Positions 39,066-51,500 of a stretch of DNA of 64,000 nt are shown piece by piece. Under the pieces are notes generated by a model, which saw only the letters and a list, made by a program, of their open reading frames with translations, searched no databases and was not told the origin of the DNA. The position numbers were made by a program, and so were the translations under genes. Positions within the stretch are counted from its first letter, which is position 1, and the number at the start of each line of letters is the position of its first letter. This DNA comes from Salminus brasiliensis (Eukaryota > Chordata > Actinopteri > Characiformes > Bryconidae), in NCBI RefSeq assembly GCF_030463535.1, contig NC_132878.1, forward strand, positions 20,832,925 through 20,896,924, in the 5' to 3' direction.

Positions 39066-41076
39066 TATATCAAAAAGGCATAATAATATTATATACTATT
39101 ATATAATAATAACAACATAATAATCAATAATTACTTTCAGTAGATAAAATTTGACATCAATTGCCTGTTGTTAGGTGGACCGCAGCGTTGTGCACACTAC
39201 ACAAGCAGCTTACACACCACATTCTTTACAGCAAATTTTTGAATTGATGTGAAGTGTTCATAATTTTTACTTTTTAAGGTAGTACAGGACCCAGCATTGC
39301 AGTCACTGCTGTCTGTGTTTGATTTATATTATAAACATTATTGATAATGTTACCTTGTTATTATGGCCCTAAACTCAATATAGATGTATATATAGTCCAC
39401 TCCTTATCCTCACCACACAATTCATGCATTTTACACAAATGGCTTAATATGTTGCATATAATGCATCGTTTAGTGTGTAAGGTACTACATTGGGTACTTT
39501 GTAAAAAGCATGGATGTTTTTCAGCCCCTGATGGGTAATGGCACTTCACAGGCACCCTAAAACATTTGACCTTACAACATCTGTATTACATCCAGTGGAA
39601 TAGATTATTCATACCTGTGAATAACACAACCACTTATTATTCTGTTTGATACATTAGGCATTACTTGTGAACAAAATACTTATATTATCTTATGTTATCA
39701 GTTATTATACATATCATTTTAGCATGTTTTTTATATAGACAGGTTATCCATATAATGAAAATAATTCCTAGTAAATTTTATAATATAAGGCTATTACAAC
39801 TTTTAGTATATGCTTACACAGATACATCCAAGCAAACATATTCTGGGCAAGACTGCATTAATTTCATGGTTTTCCTTTTTTAAGTAAATTGTGCTATGCA
39901 ACTCCTACAAACAGTATTGCTTGAACGGTGCACCAGAGATTTGCATCATGCTGGTGTATGTGTAGTCTCTCACTTTCAAGTTAATCAATGCATGAGGAAG
40001 TGACACGATTATACTGTCTAAATGGAAATAAAGGTGCAAAAACACTGTATTTTGAAGTCACTGTGCCAGCGATGTCACAGTCAATAGCTGTACATACTGT
40101 ATGTCTGTCTAGTCAACTCACAGCAATTTAACCTATACATTTACAGTTAAAGTTAAGGAGTGCACAGCCTGGACTGCTTTTTAGGCAGCCAATCAGAACA
40201 GATGCCATTTCTAGCCCCTATATTAATCGTAAAGGCAACAAAAACATCTGACTGTTTTTGATACATAAATCACACAAGTATGTTTTGAAATGTACAGTAC
40301 AAATAAGGAAAACTCTTCTATATGTTATATTAGTTTTAAACTGTAACTAAGAGGCTAACAATAAGGCACGCCCACATTCTCTCAATCTGCTCAAAGTGCA
40401 CTCTGTAACTTACTCTGAATTATAAACATGCACTATGAAGTTAATTCATGCTTATATTTAATAATCTGTAAATGTGTTGTAAACCACAACCAGTCTGCAC
40501 CACCTTAAAGAAGAGCTGGATGCAATAATACAAGTTTAGAGAGATGTGTGTGCACATGATTGCCGCCCTGCCCATTTCGCTGTTGTCCAATAAAAAAAAA
40601 ACATGTACCTCCATTTTTGTCCTGATTATAATTTTCTTTATCATTTGAACACTGAACGCTGCTCTGTACACTGTGTGAATAATTCCGGATGAATAGAAAG
40701 GCTCTAAAATATTTGACACTGACTTTTTTTCCTTCTCCCGTAAAGTCACCATTTCAGAGATGGATCCCCCACTGATTCGATAATGGATAGAAGTAGCAGG
40801 ATAATTCTAAAGTGTGTAAAGCTATACTTTATGCTCCAGTTCAATCAAATGAAGCAAAAAAGGAAAACTTGTAAGACAGCGCATCACTGTATAAATAGCT
40901 CAAGATCATCTCAAGGCAAAGAAATGTTATTCTTTAAAGCTGAAAGAAGCTGAAAGAAGCTTTATTGAATGAGTCAGTCACCAAACATTAATTCAGATGA
41001 GCAAACATTTCAGTTACTGAAGACAAAACTGAAGGTAGCTACAATAAAGGCTTAAAAAAGCTGTGAAAATTCACTA
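38462..41076. other. Intergenic DNA between the GTPase copies
   Basis: Likely holds the copy 1 3' UTR. Contains an A-run plus (TA)n at 39029-39070 and a degenerate palindromic MITE at 40580-40745. No supported coding exon. Confidence 0.5.
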
Positions 41077-41348
41077 AAGGTGCACGTATTTGTCACTGTA
41101 CAGTGTACAGCGAAATATGTCCTCCACATTTAACCCATCTGGTAGTGAACACACACTCACACACACATGTGTTAGGGGGCAGCAAGTACACACACACACC
41201 CAGAGCGGTGAGCAGCCAACTCCAGCGCCCAGGGAGCAGAGAGGGTAAAAGGCCTTGCTCAAGGGCCCAACAGTGGCAACTTGCCAAGCCCGGGAATCGA
41301 ACCCCCAACCCTGTTATCGATATCCTGGCGCTCTAACCGCTGAGCCCT
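41077..41348 (-). mobile_element. tRNA-derived SINE, family A (copy 1)
   Basis: Minus-strand head at the right end: A-box-like ggctcagcggttagagc and B-box ggttcgattccc (seen as gggaatcgaaccc at 41292). The core has ttgctcaagggcccaacagt, resembling the conserved core of V-SINE-type elements, then a CA-rich stretch and the tail ggtgcacgtatttgtcactg. Other copies are at 49720, 51745 and 61664. Confidence 0.85.
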
Positions 41349-41496
41349 AAATGCCCTAAATGAACCAATATTTGTATTAAATCCTTTGCCAATTAAATCC
41401 CTCTGTGCAGTCAGAAGTTTTTCTAAGAAGTCCAGTTCAAGAAGTCAAGGTGATATAGCACACTGCAACACAGCCTTTTCACTCATAATTGCTGCT

Positions 41497-42190
41497 GTTT
41501 GTCAGCCCCCTGAATAGCAAGCCCTCCCCTGGGGCGTTTCCGAGCCGCCGCCCACAGGCCCAAATAAGGACTTCCACCTCGTTTGGTTCATGTGTTTGTT
41601 TCTTTTCATGTGTCAAGTCATGTTGATCTTGTTCATGTTTTTCACCTGAGACTGGGGGTACTTAAGGAGCCTCGACGTCTGGGTTCGGCGCTGAGAATTG
41701 CAGTGCATTGTATTGTCGGAACCTTGAGGTCGCCGGAGGTCGTTCCCTTTACTGCTAGCGGTGTGTTAAGGTCAGCTTCTGCTCGACTTCCTTGTTCTCA
41801 AGCAGGCCACCCGGCCATTCAAGGATTCAGCGAGGCTCGCTCGCTCTCAGCCAAGATTTACCAGAGACTCACGTTTCAGCTAGGCGACCCACACTCACGC
41901 AGTGCCAGGTTTGGTCAGCCGTTTTTTGTTCTGCTGCTGGTTCCCCAGCTCTCTTCCTCTCCTTGCTAGCTCAGCTCCCAGTGTTCCCCAGCCTCAGGTG
42001 TGTTTTGTTTTTATCCTCTGGTTTGTCACGTTTGTGTTGTGTTCACCTTTATGCCTTGTAGCTGCTGCTTCTTTTGCTTTTTTTGCCCCCTTGTATTATC
42101 TTGAGTTTTGTTAATAACTGCTTGCATTGGACCCATCTCTGTGAGTGTTCATCCCTCTGTGTCTGGCCTAACCCGCCATTAAACTGTTTA
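41497..42190 (+). mobile_element. Possible solo LTR or other GC-rich repeat
   Basis: A GC-rich block of about 700 nt in AT-rich DNA. It starts near gtcagccccctgaatagc and contains a TATA-like ggtacttaaggagcctcgac; it ends near ggcctaacccgccattaaac. Overlapping open frames (41583-42114) show no protein family. LTR status is inferred only from composition and promoter-like layout; no target-site duplication was identified. Confidence 0.35.
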
Positions 42191-43230
42191 GCTTTAAAAT
42201 GTTTCTTTTGAATATAACTCAAATATAGTTATCTTCAAAAAGTAAAGCTTACCAGCTTTAGTTTGGCTAAAAAACGACCTTCTTTGTTTCTTAGACAGCC
42301 CTTAAGAAGCAGAGATGTTGCCATCTTCAAATCTCCTAGAAAGAAAAGAAATCTGGAAACACAGACACCTGAAAAGTGTAAAATGAGTAAATGATTAAAA
42401 TGTTCAGAGATTTTGAATGAATACCTCTACTATTCATTTGCAGATTGTCACCCAGAGAAAAAACAAATACATTAGAAGCCATTTTCAAAAGGAGTTTTTA
42501 CTGATAGAAAAAAACTCTCATACTTACTAAATTATTTTAAAACAATTAATGAAACAAATAAAAGAAATAAAAAACACATGAACTAGAAAACAGTTTTATG
42601 TAGCATCATAAACATGGTATTTACAGTAAAAGGAAAGAAATTTAGGAAAATTCAGGAAAGAAGAGCTGTTGTTAACTATTGCCATGTCTTTTCAAATTAG
42701 TGCTATGCGATATGTGAACTGTAATTAACTTTTATAGCATAAATAACATTTATAGTATTTAGATTAGCTACAGGTTTAAAAGGCTAAATCCAGCTCTGAA
42801 AATCAACCAATCCTTTTAACTTAAGTACTTTAGTTTAAACAGTAACTGTGCTTGATTTTTTTAAATGTACAATTATTTAAGAACAGAGCCTAGAAACAAA
42901 ACTAAAATGCAAAAATAGCTTCACTATTTTCTCAAAGTTTCTCAATGTCAGAACAAAAATTTAATTTTTAACTTACAGGGTTGCCTTGTGACCATAACTC
43001 TGGAAAAGCTGGGTGTTGATGTTATGGTCTGACTAAAGAAGTAACATCTAAATGGTGCTATGCCACACATCCTGTTATCAAGTTTAAAATATCAATAGTA
43101 CATCATATCATTTATATGTACATTTTGGAAAACAATTATACCACTTGACCACTGCTACTCCCCCTCTCAAACAGGAGCAGCCCACCATCAGGGAGGTTCA
43201 TTTCTGTTTGGACCAATCAGACTCTATCTT
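42191..43230. other. Spacer with a doubtful exon-like piece
   Basis: AT-rich. At 42297 a good acceptor (tttgtttcttag) precedes a frame reading SRDVAIFKSPRKKRNLETQT then a stop. It is basic like the N-terminal exons of the GTPases but unsupported by a homologous partner. Confidence 0.3.
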
Positions 43231-43400
43231 CAGATACACCAGGATGAAGGAGAATAAAAAAAGACAGCTATGCTCTCCGTAAGACTGTGAAAGCAGTCAA
43301 ATGTGGGTATGGAGCCGAAGTGGAGGCACAGATCAACTCCACCAATGCCAGAAGCTTGTGGCAGGAGTTAAACACAATCACAGATACACTCACTCCATGT
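43230..43400 (+). mobile_element. L2-type LINE fragment
   Basis: Reads LRKTVKAVKCGYGAEVEAQI then NARSLWQELNTITD, the conserved linker preceding reverse transcriptase in fish L2-type LINEs. A short stray fragment. Confidence 0.6.
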
Positions 43401-43549
43401 TTAACAACAGTGCTTTTACAGAAGTACTAAAGCTGCTTTTACACTTGTTTCAAGGAAAAATGCGATGCACCCCCCGAAAAGAGTGTGTGACAGGGGCTAT
43501 GGGAATGTAAAACAGTGCTGTCTCCTCCATCAACTGCCAACCTTTTGTT

Positions 43550-44290
43550 CAGCTGATACTGAGCCATAGTTTGTGGTCATATTTTGTGGGTTGTCTCAGT
43601 CTTTAACTTTTTTTTTGGTTTTTCAGTAGATGCCACACCCCTGTTTTGACTGTTTTTATATGAGCTCATCTTCTTACACAACACCATTTTGTTCAGCTGC
43701 TGCAACGATTCAGAACTCTTCTTCCACAAAGAACAAAATAGTACTGTAAGTATCTGTGTATGATCTATTATTAATGGTGTAAGCATGTGCTTGTCCAGAC
43801 ATTGCTTGTGGTAACATTCTAGTTTAGATGTTAATATTGTCAAAATACTGCCTGTTTTATCAAATTATTTTAAAGGGTTTACAAGTTCTTCATGTTAATA
43901 CATGGCCAGAGAGAGGGGAGGATGTTGTTTCCACCCAATGTCTGTGGGGGGATATGCTATGCACCCCCGGCAATATTCCTAAATAGCGCTTGGCTTTTTA
44001 ATAGGGTATGATGATTACTTTTGGTTGTTAACATTGACAAAAGAGTATTTTATAGGAGGTGTATGATTTTCATTTATATAGAATTATATTATTTTAAATA
44101 TAATTTTGGTTTAAAATTAACTTTGGTTTAAATCAGCTCAGCTGTTTAGCTGTTCAGCTGTTGCAATAGTTCAGAACTCTCAGAACAAATAATACTGTAA
44201 TTGCCTTAGATATGATTTATTATTAATGCTTTAAGTATTTGCTTGTCCAGACATTGTTATCCAGCAGACAGCACTGAGTGGTACATTGGA
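43550..44290 (+). repeat. Upstream module of copy 2 (two units)
   Basis: Unit at 43550-43900 (ctgatactgagccatag, ttcagaactcttcttccac, gtaagtatctg, gatctattattaatg, gcttgtccagacattg) and a shorter unit at 44100-44290 with the same order. Both are homologous to 15350-15710 and 16065-16335 upstream of copy 1. Confidence 0.65.
43697..43745 (+). CDS. nuggc-like: Probable N-terminal coding exon of SLIP-GC-like copy 2
   Basis: Between ttttgttcag and gtaagt. In the frame ending on a codon boundary it encodes NDSELFFHKEQNST and continues into the 28-nt exon at 44571 (DDTVQMDYR). Its counterpart in copy 1 is 15476-15540. The 5' boundaries of the two are offset by a length not divisible by three, so start or acceptor usage must differ, or one copy is untranslated here. 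Confidence 0.5.
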
Positions 44291-44570
44291 ACAGATGGAA
44301 CTGGCCATCTCAATACATGGGAAAGAGAGAGAAAGAAAAAGGAGGGTTAGAAGGAGCACAGCTTAATTTGGTGTGTGTGTGTGGGGGGGGGGGGGATTAT
44401 TGTCCACTGTCCAGAGCAGCTAAAGGTTTAAACAAACAGACGAAAATGGAGATTCATGTTTTTCATTGAACAGTAGCAATATTAATCCTTTCATACAGTG
44501 AAGTTTTTTGTACAGCATATTATGTTTTGTAATGCATTAATCATATCTGTCCATGTTCTTTCTTCCTCAG

Positions 44571-45484
44571 GATGATACTGTACAAATGGATTACAGAGGT
44601 ATTTGTTAGGTTCAATAAGTACATCTTTATATGAACATTTTAATGTATATGTACATACACTATACTGCCAAACGTATTCACTCACCCATGTCCCATATTA
44701 GGTTTATAAGGAATATTTACAACTTTCCAGCTGTTTGCAATAAACCAATAAAATAAGAGCAATTTAAATAGCTCAGCAACACTAATAGAGGTGCTTTCTC
44801 CAAATTCAACACAAAATGACACTTTTAATGACAATTTCACAGTGATTCATCCCCCGGAATAGAATTCCTCATAAGAGCACACATTTATGAGGGCAAATCA
44901 CGTAGCAAATTAGTTGCATCAGGTGTGCTTCAGATCAAACTTCAGGTGGCTAGGGCTTTGTTTACAGTGATGTTTGATTGCATGTTAGAAATATTCAGAG
45001 AAGAGATCACTGCCTTGCATAAACAAGGAAAAGGATACAAAATGAGAATGTTCTTAGAAAAACTGTTGGAAGCATAGTTTGCGTGGAGGAAGAAGAATGA
45101 AGCACCTGTTTACAGTAAAGCACGGCAGTGGCTCAGTGATGCTTTGGGGCTGCTTTGCTTCCTCTGACACTGGAAACCTGCAGTGTGTGGAGGGCAAATT
45201 AGATTCAGTTAACTGTCAGGAACACCTAACATACCCTTCTCAAGTGTCAAGTCAAGTGGGTTTTATTGTCATTTCAACTACATACAGAGTACACAGTGAA
45301 ATTAAATGTTCCTCCAGGACCATGGTGCAACACAGACACAGTGCATACAGAACACAAGTGCAACACAATACAAGTGCAGACAGACAACACAACACAGTGC
45401 AGACAAAGAATAATAAATTCTGTGAGGAAGCTGAAGCTTAGGCATCACTAGACCTATTAACAGGATAATTATCCCCAAGCATAC

Positions 45485-45551
<67 letters not shown>

Positions 45552-48500
45552 TGTTGTTGTGGATTATTCTACACTATTAGGTTGGTCACATTTTTTCTGC
45601 CATTTAAGAAACCTACTCTGCCATAATAAATTCTTGAATTGCTTACACAGCATGCTTTGGATTATTATCCATTTCCAACAAATGAATATGAATATGAAAC
45701 AGAAAGTACAGATTTCTATGCTTTATAATTAATCCTGACATATCCTGATAATTTCTATCAGCAGTCAAACCAGTGACCCAGTTCCATTGTCAGTTATACA
45801 AGTGCATGCCATAATAGTACCTCCACCATTTTTGACAGTTGATGTATAATACTTCAGATCATTAATCTTTCCTTTCCTTCTCCTTACTCACAGTAACCCT
45901 GTTTGTTTCTGTCCATAATATCCTATGCCAGAACTTTGCAGGCTTTGGAAGATGGTTTCTAACAGTCTAATCTGGTCTTTCTGTTCTTCACTGTTACCAA
46001 CAGTTGGCATCTTGAAGTTCCCCTTTTGTATTTAAATTTGTGAAGGCATCTTTTGATGGTAGACTTTGATAGGGATACTTTGAAATTATTGAGATTGTTT
46101 TTGATTTGACTAGATGTTGTGAGGAGTTTTTCATCATCAATGAAAGAATACCACTTTCATTCACTTTAGCTGTCCTCTTTTGTCTTCAACTTTTTTTTAA
46201 TTTTAAGAATATTCCATATTGTTGATATAGCCACTCCTAAAGTTTATGCTCTCTCTGATAAGTCATGTTTTTTTGTTTTTTTTCTGGCTAATGATGGCTT
46301 CCTTTACTTGCATTGTCACTTCTTTGGACCAAATATTTCCCATTAAAAATTAAAATACATTCATTGAAATCAACTCCAGACCTTTTATCTGTATAATTCA
46401 GATTTCTTTAGTATTTTCAGCTTTGTTGTTATGTTGTGTGTTTAACTGTGACTCTGTTTGTGTGTGTCTTAAGTTTATACTAATATGTGAATTCGGAAAA
46501 ATGTCAAACTTGAAGAATGGGTAATGCAGTCAGTTTACAATTCATACATTTTTATCTGCAGGAAGTAAAAGACCATGCCTGAACATGCCAGACAAAGCAA
46601 ATACTGGTAAGATTTACAATTAATTGACATTGTTGAATTCTGCAATAAGAAGTATGGCTGTGATGACTGGTCACAGGTTTGCTTAAACTGTTTATTTGTT
46701 AATTACTTGTAAGCCTGTAAAAATGGGAGGAGATGCTATGTAAAATATGTCTTGTTAAACCCCTTAAATTAAAGCTGAATATCTACATTTACATTTACAT
46801 TTACGGCATTTAGCAGACGCTCTTATCCAGAGCGACTTACAAAGTGTCTACACAATACACAATACACAATAAATATCTACACAATAAATTACATATTGAT
46901 AGTTTCATTTTAAATCCTTTCTGGTGGTTTACAGGGGCAACATTAGATTTTTGGTCACTGTCTAAATACTTATGGACCTGACTGTGTATTAATTTAATTT
47001 TTTATTTAATTTTAACCAGGTAAAAAAATAGCTCCTGAAAATGACAACCTTTCAAAAAAAAGGTTGTGTACCAGCCATGAGAAAACAGGACCTGGTGAGA
47101 GTGGTCATTTGCTCCTGTTTTCAAATCTGTTTGTGTGTGTCTTAAGTTTATACTACAAATATGTGCATTCATACAGGAAGTAAAAGCTTACAATTACAAA
47201 AGATTACAAAATTTCCAATTATTTGACAGTGTTCAATTCTGCATTGAGAAGTGGCTGTGATGACTGGACTTGTTTGTACTAATTTGTTTATGCTCTCTCT
47301 CTCTCTGATAAGTTATGTTTTTTTTTTTCTGCCTAATGATTTTTTTCCGACTTTCCTTTACTTGCATTGTCACTTCTTTGGGCCAAATATTAAGAGTCCC
47401 CATGACATAAAAATGCCACCATTGAAATCAACTCCAAGACCTTTTATCTCTGTAATTTGCCATGAAATAACAAGAGAACAGGCCACACTTTGCCATGAAA
47501 TTGCTTATCTGTTAACTGTCCAATTACTTTCAAGCCTGTAAAAATGGGAGGGGAGGTGGTTATGTGAAATATTTCTGTAATTTCTAAATGGTCAACTAAA
47601 TCTTAAAGTTAAATGACAACCTTTCAAAAAAAAGGCGGTGTACGAGCCATGAGACAACAGGGCCTGGTAAGAATGGTAATTAGCTCTTGTTTTCAAATTC
47701 AGATTTTTTTAGTATTTTCAGCTTTGTTGTTATGTTGTGCATTTAACTATGGCTCTGTTTGTGTGTATCTTAAGTTTATGCAAAAAATATGTGCATTCAG
47801 AAATATGTCAAGCTTAAAGAATGCGTAATGCAGTCAGTTTACAATTGATACATTTTTATCTACAGGAAGTAAAAGACCATGCCTGACCTCAGACAAAGCA
47901 GATACTGGTAAGATTTACAATTATTTGACAGTGTTCAATTCTGCATTGAGAAGTATGGCTGTGATGACTGGACTTGTTTGTACTAATTTGTTGTTTAAGA
48001 ATACCAAACCAAACCTATTTAAAAATAATTAAAGACAGATCAAAATAATAAAGTTGACAGGCTGCCAAAAGTGTCAGTGGGCGAGTCAGTTAAAGTCAAG
48101 CTTGGAACACTAAATATTAAACCCTGGCAAATTCAGTATAGATGAAGCTCCAAAAATAGAAACCTTTTTGAAATAAGGTTTAGAGTCCAGGAAAAAAAAA
48201 CAGGGCTTCCCAAACATCTAACAAGTTTTCTTAACAATTCTATTTGCCATGTCACTGTTTTTTTTAACATTTTTGTAGTAGTGACGTATGTATGGAATGT
48301 AGGAATTATGATGTGATTTGAAACAGGGCTGATAGTCTCTCCTCCCCAGAAAGAGTAAACAATGCAGATTAGTGGTGAAGAGAGAACTGCGAGTTTCATT
48401 GGTGAGATTAAACTTTAGGGCAACTGTTAACTAAGCTGATTTTAGAGATTCAACTTCAGAGGGATGTGAATTAGAGTTTAGTTTTACAGTCAGTTTACAC

Positions 48501-51500
48501 TTGATTCAGTCCTCCTGCCAACTCAAAAACTTTACAAAAACCATCTGGTAACTTATTTGATCTTTTTTAGAACCCTGGCCTTGGACCACGAAAGTGTGCA
48601 TATGAAGGCTAAGGACCACAAATGATCAGCTCATACAGTTCTGTTAAAGTTTTTTAATATTTAGCATATTCACATCTTTCTGATCTTTACTTGAACAATA
48701 CCAAGAAATAGGAGAGGTAATATAACATTTATATAAAAATTAGGACATCCCCTCATTTATTACTACTAAATGCTTAAAATTAGAATCAGGGGCACCACAT
48801 TAGCTGCAGATGATTAAAACATCATTAATGGGGATTTTGGAGGAGCCTGGCTTTAAACCTCAGACATTTACTGTGGATTACTCTTGATGTAAAGTGGGTG
48901 TTATTACTATGGAGAGGTCCAAATAGCTTTATGATGCCTCCAGAGAGAAGGTTGTAGATGTATACGAGTCTGGGAAGGGATTTTAAAAGATCTCGGAACA
49001 CTTAATAATCAGCTGTTCTAGCACGTTCAGTCCCACAGCAGACTACAAAATGCGTAAAGAAGTCTCCTACAATCCTTTGATGTCAACACAGGATCTATAG
49101 TTAGCTCTTGCCATTGCTGAAGCCAAAGTACAGCATCTACCATCAGAAAAAGACTACACACGTTTGATTTTCATGGGAGGTGTGCAAGGAGGAAATGCTT
49201 GCTGTCATAAAAAAGCTTTTCAGAGAACACCTAGACCAAGATCAGGACATCTGGAACAATGTGCTTCAGACAAAACAATCCAAAGTTTAATTAGTTGGAC
49301 ACAGTAACAGAGGACATGTTTGGTGTAAACCAGACACAGCATTTGAGCACAAGAACCATGTGAAGCATGTGGAGGTGGACATGTCATGGTTTGCGGCTGC
49401 TGTTCTGCAGTAGGGCCTGGAGAGCTCTCCAACATGGAATTCACAAGGAATTCTTTATTGTATCAGAGGGTGCTTGAGTAAAATGTGAGAACATCTGTCT
49501 AAAACCTAAAGCTGAAATGTCACACAGCTGAAACAAATCTGCATGGAGGAGTAGGAAAAACTTTCTCCCAGTTGATGTCAGAGACAGGTAGATGGTAGAA
49601 GGTAGAGGTAGACAGGAAACATCTAAATGAAATTATTTTTGCTAAGGTTGGAAATGTTAGCTATTAGGGCATAGGGTGTCCTAACTTTTTCCACACAAAG
49701 GAATTCCCAATTAAGATAAAGGTGCACGTATTTGTCACTGTACACTGTACAGCGAAATGTGTCCTCGTCATTTAACCCATCTGGTAGTGAACACACACTC
49801 ACACACACACATGTGTTAGGGGCAGTGAGTACACACACACACACCCAGAGCGGTGGGCAGCCAACTCCAGTGCCCGGGAAGCAGAGAGGGTAAAGGGCCT
49901 TGCTCAAGGACCGAACAGTGGCAGCTTGCCGAGCCCGGGAATTGAACCCACAACCCTGTTATCGATATCCCGGCGCTCTAACCGCTGAGCCAATAAATTA
50001 TATTATATCATATTATATCAATTACGTTTTACAAATTATTTAAAATACATTTATTCTGTGTTATTAATTAGTAATAGTACCTCCAATTCCCTAATATTGT
50101 TTAAGTAAATATCAAATGTCCATATGTTTAAATTTATAAATTTAAAAAAGACAAAGATTTTCATGGGGTGTTCTAACTTTCTCACATGACTGTATGTGTA
50201 CATTTGATACTTGTTCTGTGCAGATAAACAAAAAAGTACATTTTTAACTAATTAGTTCTTGAAATTTGGGTTAATGACCCCAGTCTAATACATGACCAAA
50301 TAAACTCATTCCCCCATGTGCATGAAAGCCACAGGCTGAGGGTGCTGTGGGAGCTCACTGAGATTGATTAAAAGGGAGAGCAAGCAAATCTGTATGAACA
50401 AGTCTACTAAATGTGCCTGAAAACAGTTGAAAATACTCCTAAGACCATTTACTCTCGATTTACTGACTTTGGGCTCTCAGATATGAGTCTTTATCCTCTA
50501 AAGGTGTACGATTTGAGCCTCAGTTCACTGGAACATGATATGTGCTGTGACATGCCTAGATTGCCAGCTATGAGTCCAAACATGTCAGTTTATTGTCAAC
50601 ACTTGTGTCAGTAACTCAGCAGATATGTTGTGTTCACATGTCCTAGTCAGAAGATCCTATTTCTCACGTGTGAAGTCAGAATTACAAGCACATCATGTTC
50701 AAGGGCTTTGATGTTGAAACAAGCTAGCTATCGGTTCTTTCAACACCAGTTGCTGGATCTGAGTCATTCTCATTTAAATGTTTATTGTTGGCTGTTTAAC
50801 CAGACGTGAAGTTGTTCTTGTGGTGAGCAGATTTCTAACCAGCTTGTCTCTTCTTATTCACAGCAATTTAATATTTGTAGTTGATGTCACACTGACAATT
50901 TAACATTTATTGAATTAATAATCTAAAAATGTGCACAGTGTTCACTTTTTCTAAGACCCTGTGAGCAAACAGAACTTTGTATTTGAACATTTTATGTTTA
51001 AAAAAAAAAACGCAGGATGAGATTGCATGGGAGCCATATAATGGCTTACACCATGCCCCTGGTAATACCACATATAGCTGTAATATTGAGATAATATAAC
51101 AGTATGAATAAAGTGGATATCGCGAAACTCTTCTAAGAACACCAAATTCTAATGTACATTAATTACTCAAACAAAACTTTTTAACTTGTTTTAATTCTCA
51201 ATTATTATTTTCCTATTGTATAACTGTTTAGTGATGAATGTCAGCAAAGCCAAAGAAATTATGACCAAAGTTGATGATCAACTCAATAACCTTGCCAAGT
51301 TCATTGAATACATCAGGTACAGTGATCTTAATAATGGCACCTTATACTTATATACAATAGTAGCAAAATTGATAAGCCCTATACATTTAGAAATGTGTTA
51401 TTTTTATGCCTTTGTGCACAGGGAAAACATTACAAAATTGGATGCTGGTATAACAAAGAAAACTACCGTTGGAGTATTTGGGAGGACAGGGGCTGGCAAG

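Noticed and set aside
41280-41345. Possible tRNA gene (A and B boxes on the minus strand)
   Set aside because: The boxes belong to the head of SINE family A, recurring at 49720, 51745 and 61664; no clover-leaf with a proper acceptor stem.
41583-42114. Open frames up to 128 codons
   Set aside because: Overlapping frames in a GC-rich repeat-like block with no conserved domain; compositional artefact.
42297-42395. Exon-like piece with basic SPRKKRN segment after a good acceptor
   Set aside because: No homologous partner in the other copy, no fitting donor, and the phase does not match neighbouring exons; kept only as a low-confidence note.
47612-47667. Second Y exon as a functional coding exon
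   Set aside because: Its 5' part and acceptor are lost and the preceding frame meets a stop; treated as a decayed duplicate.
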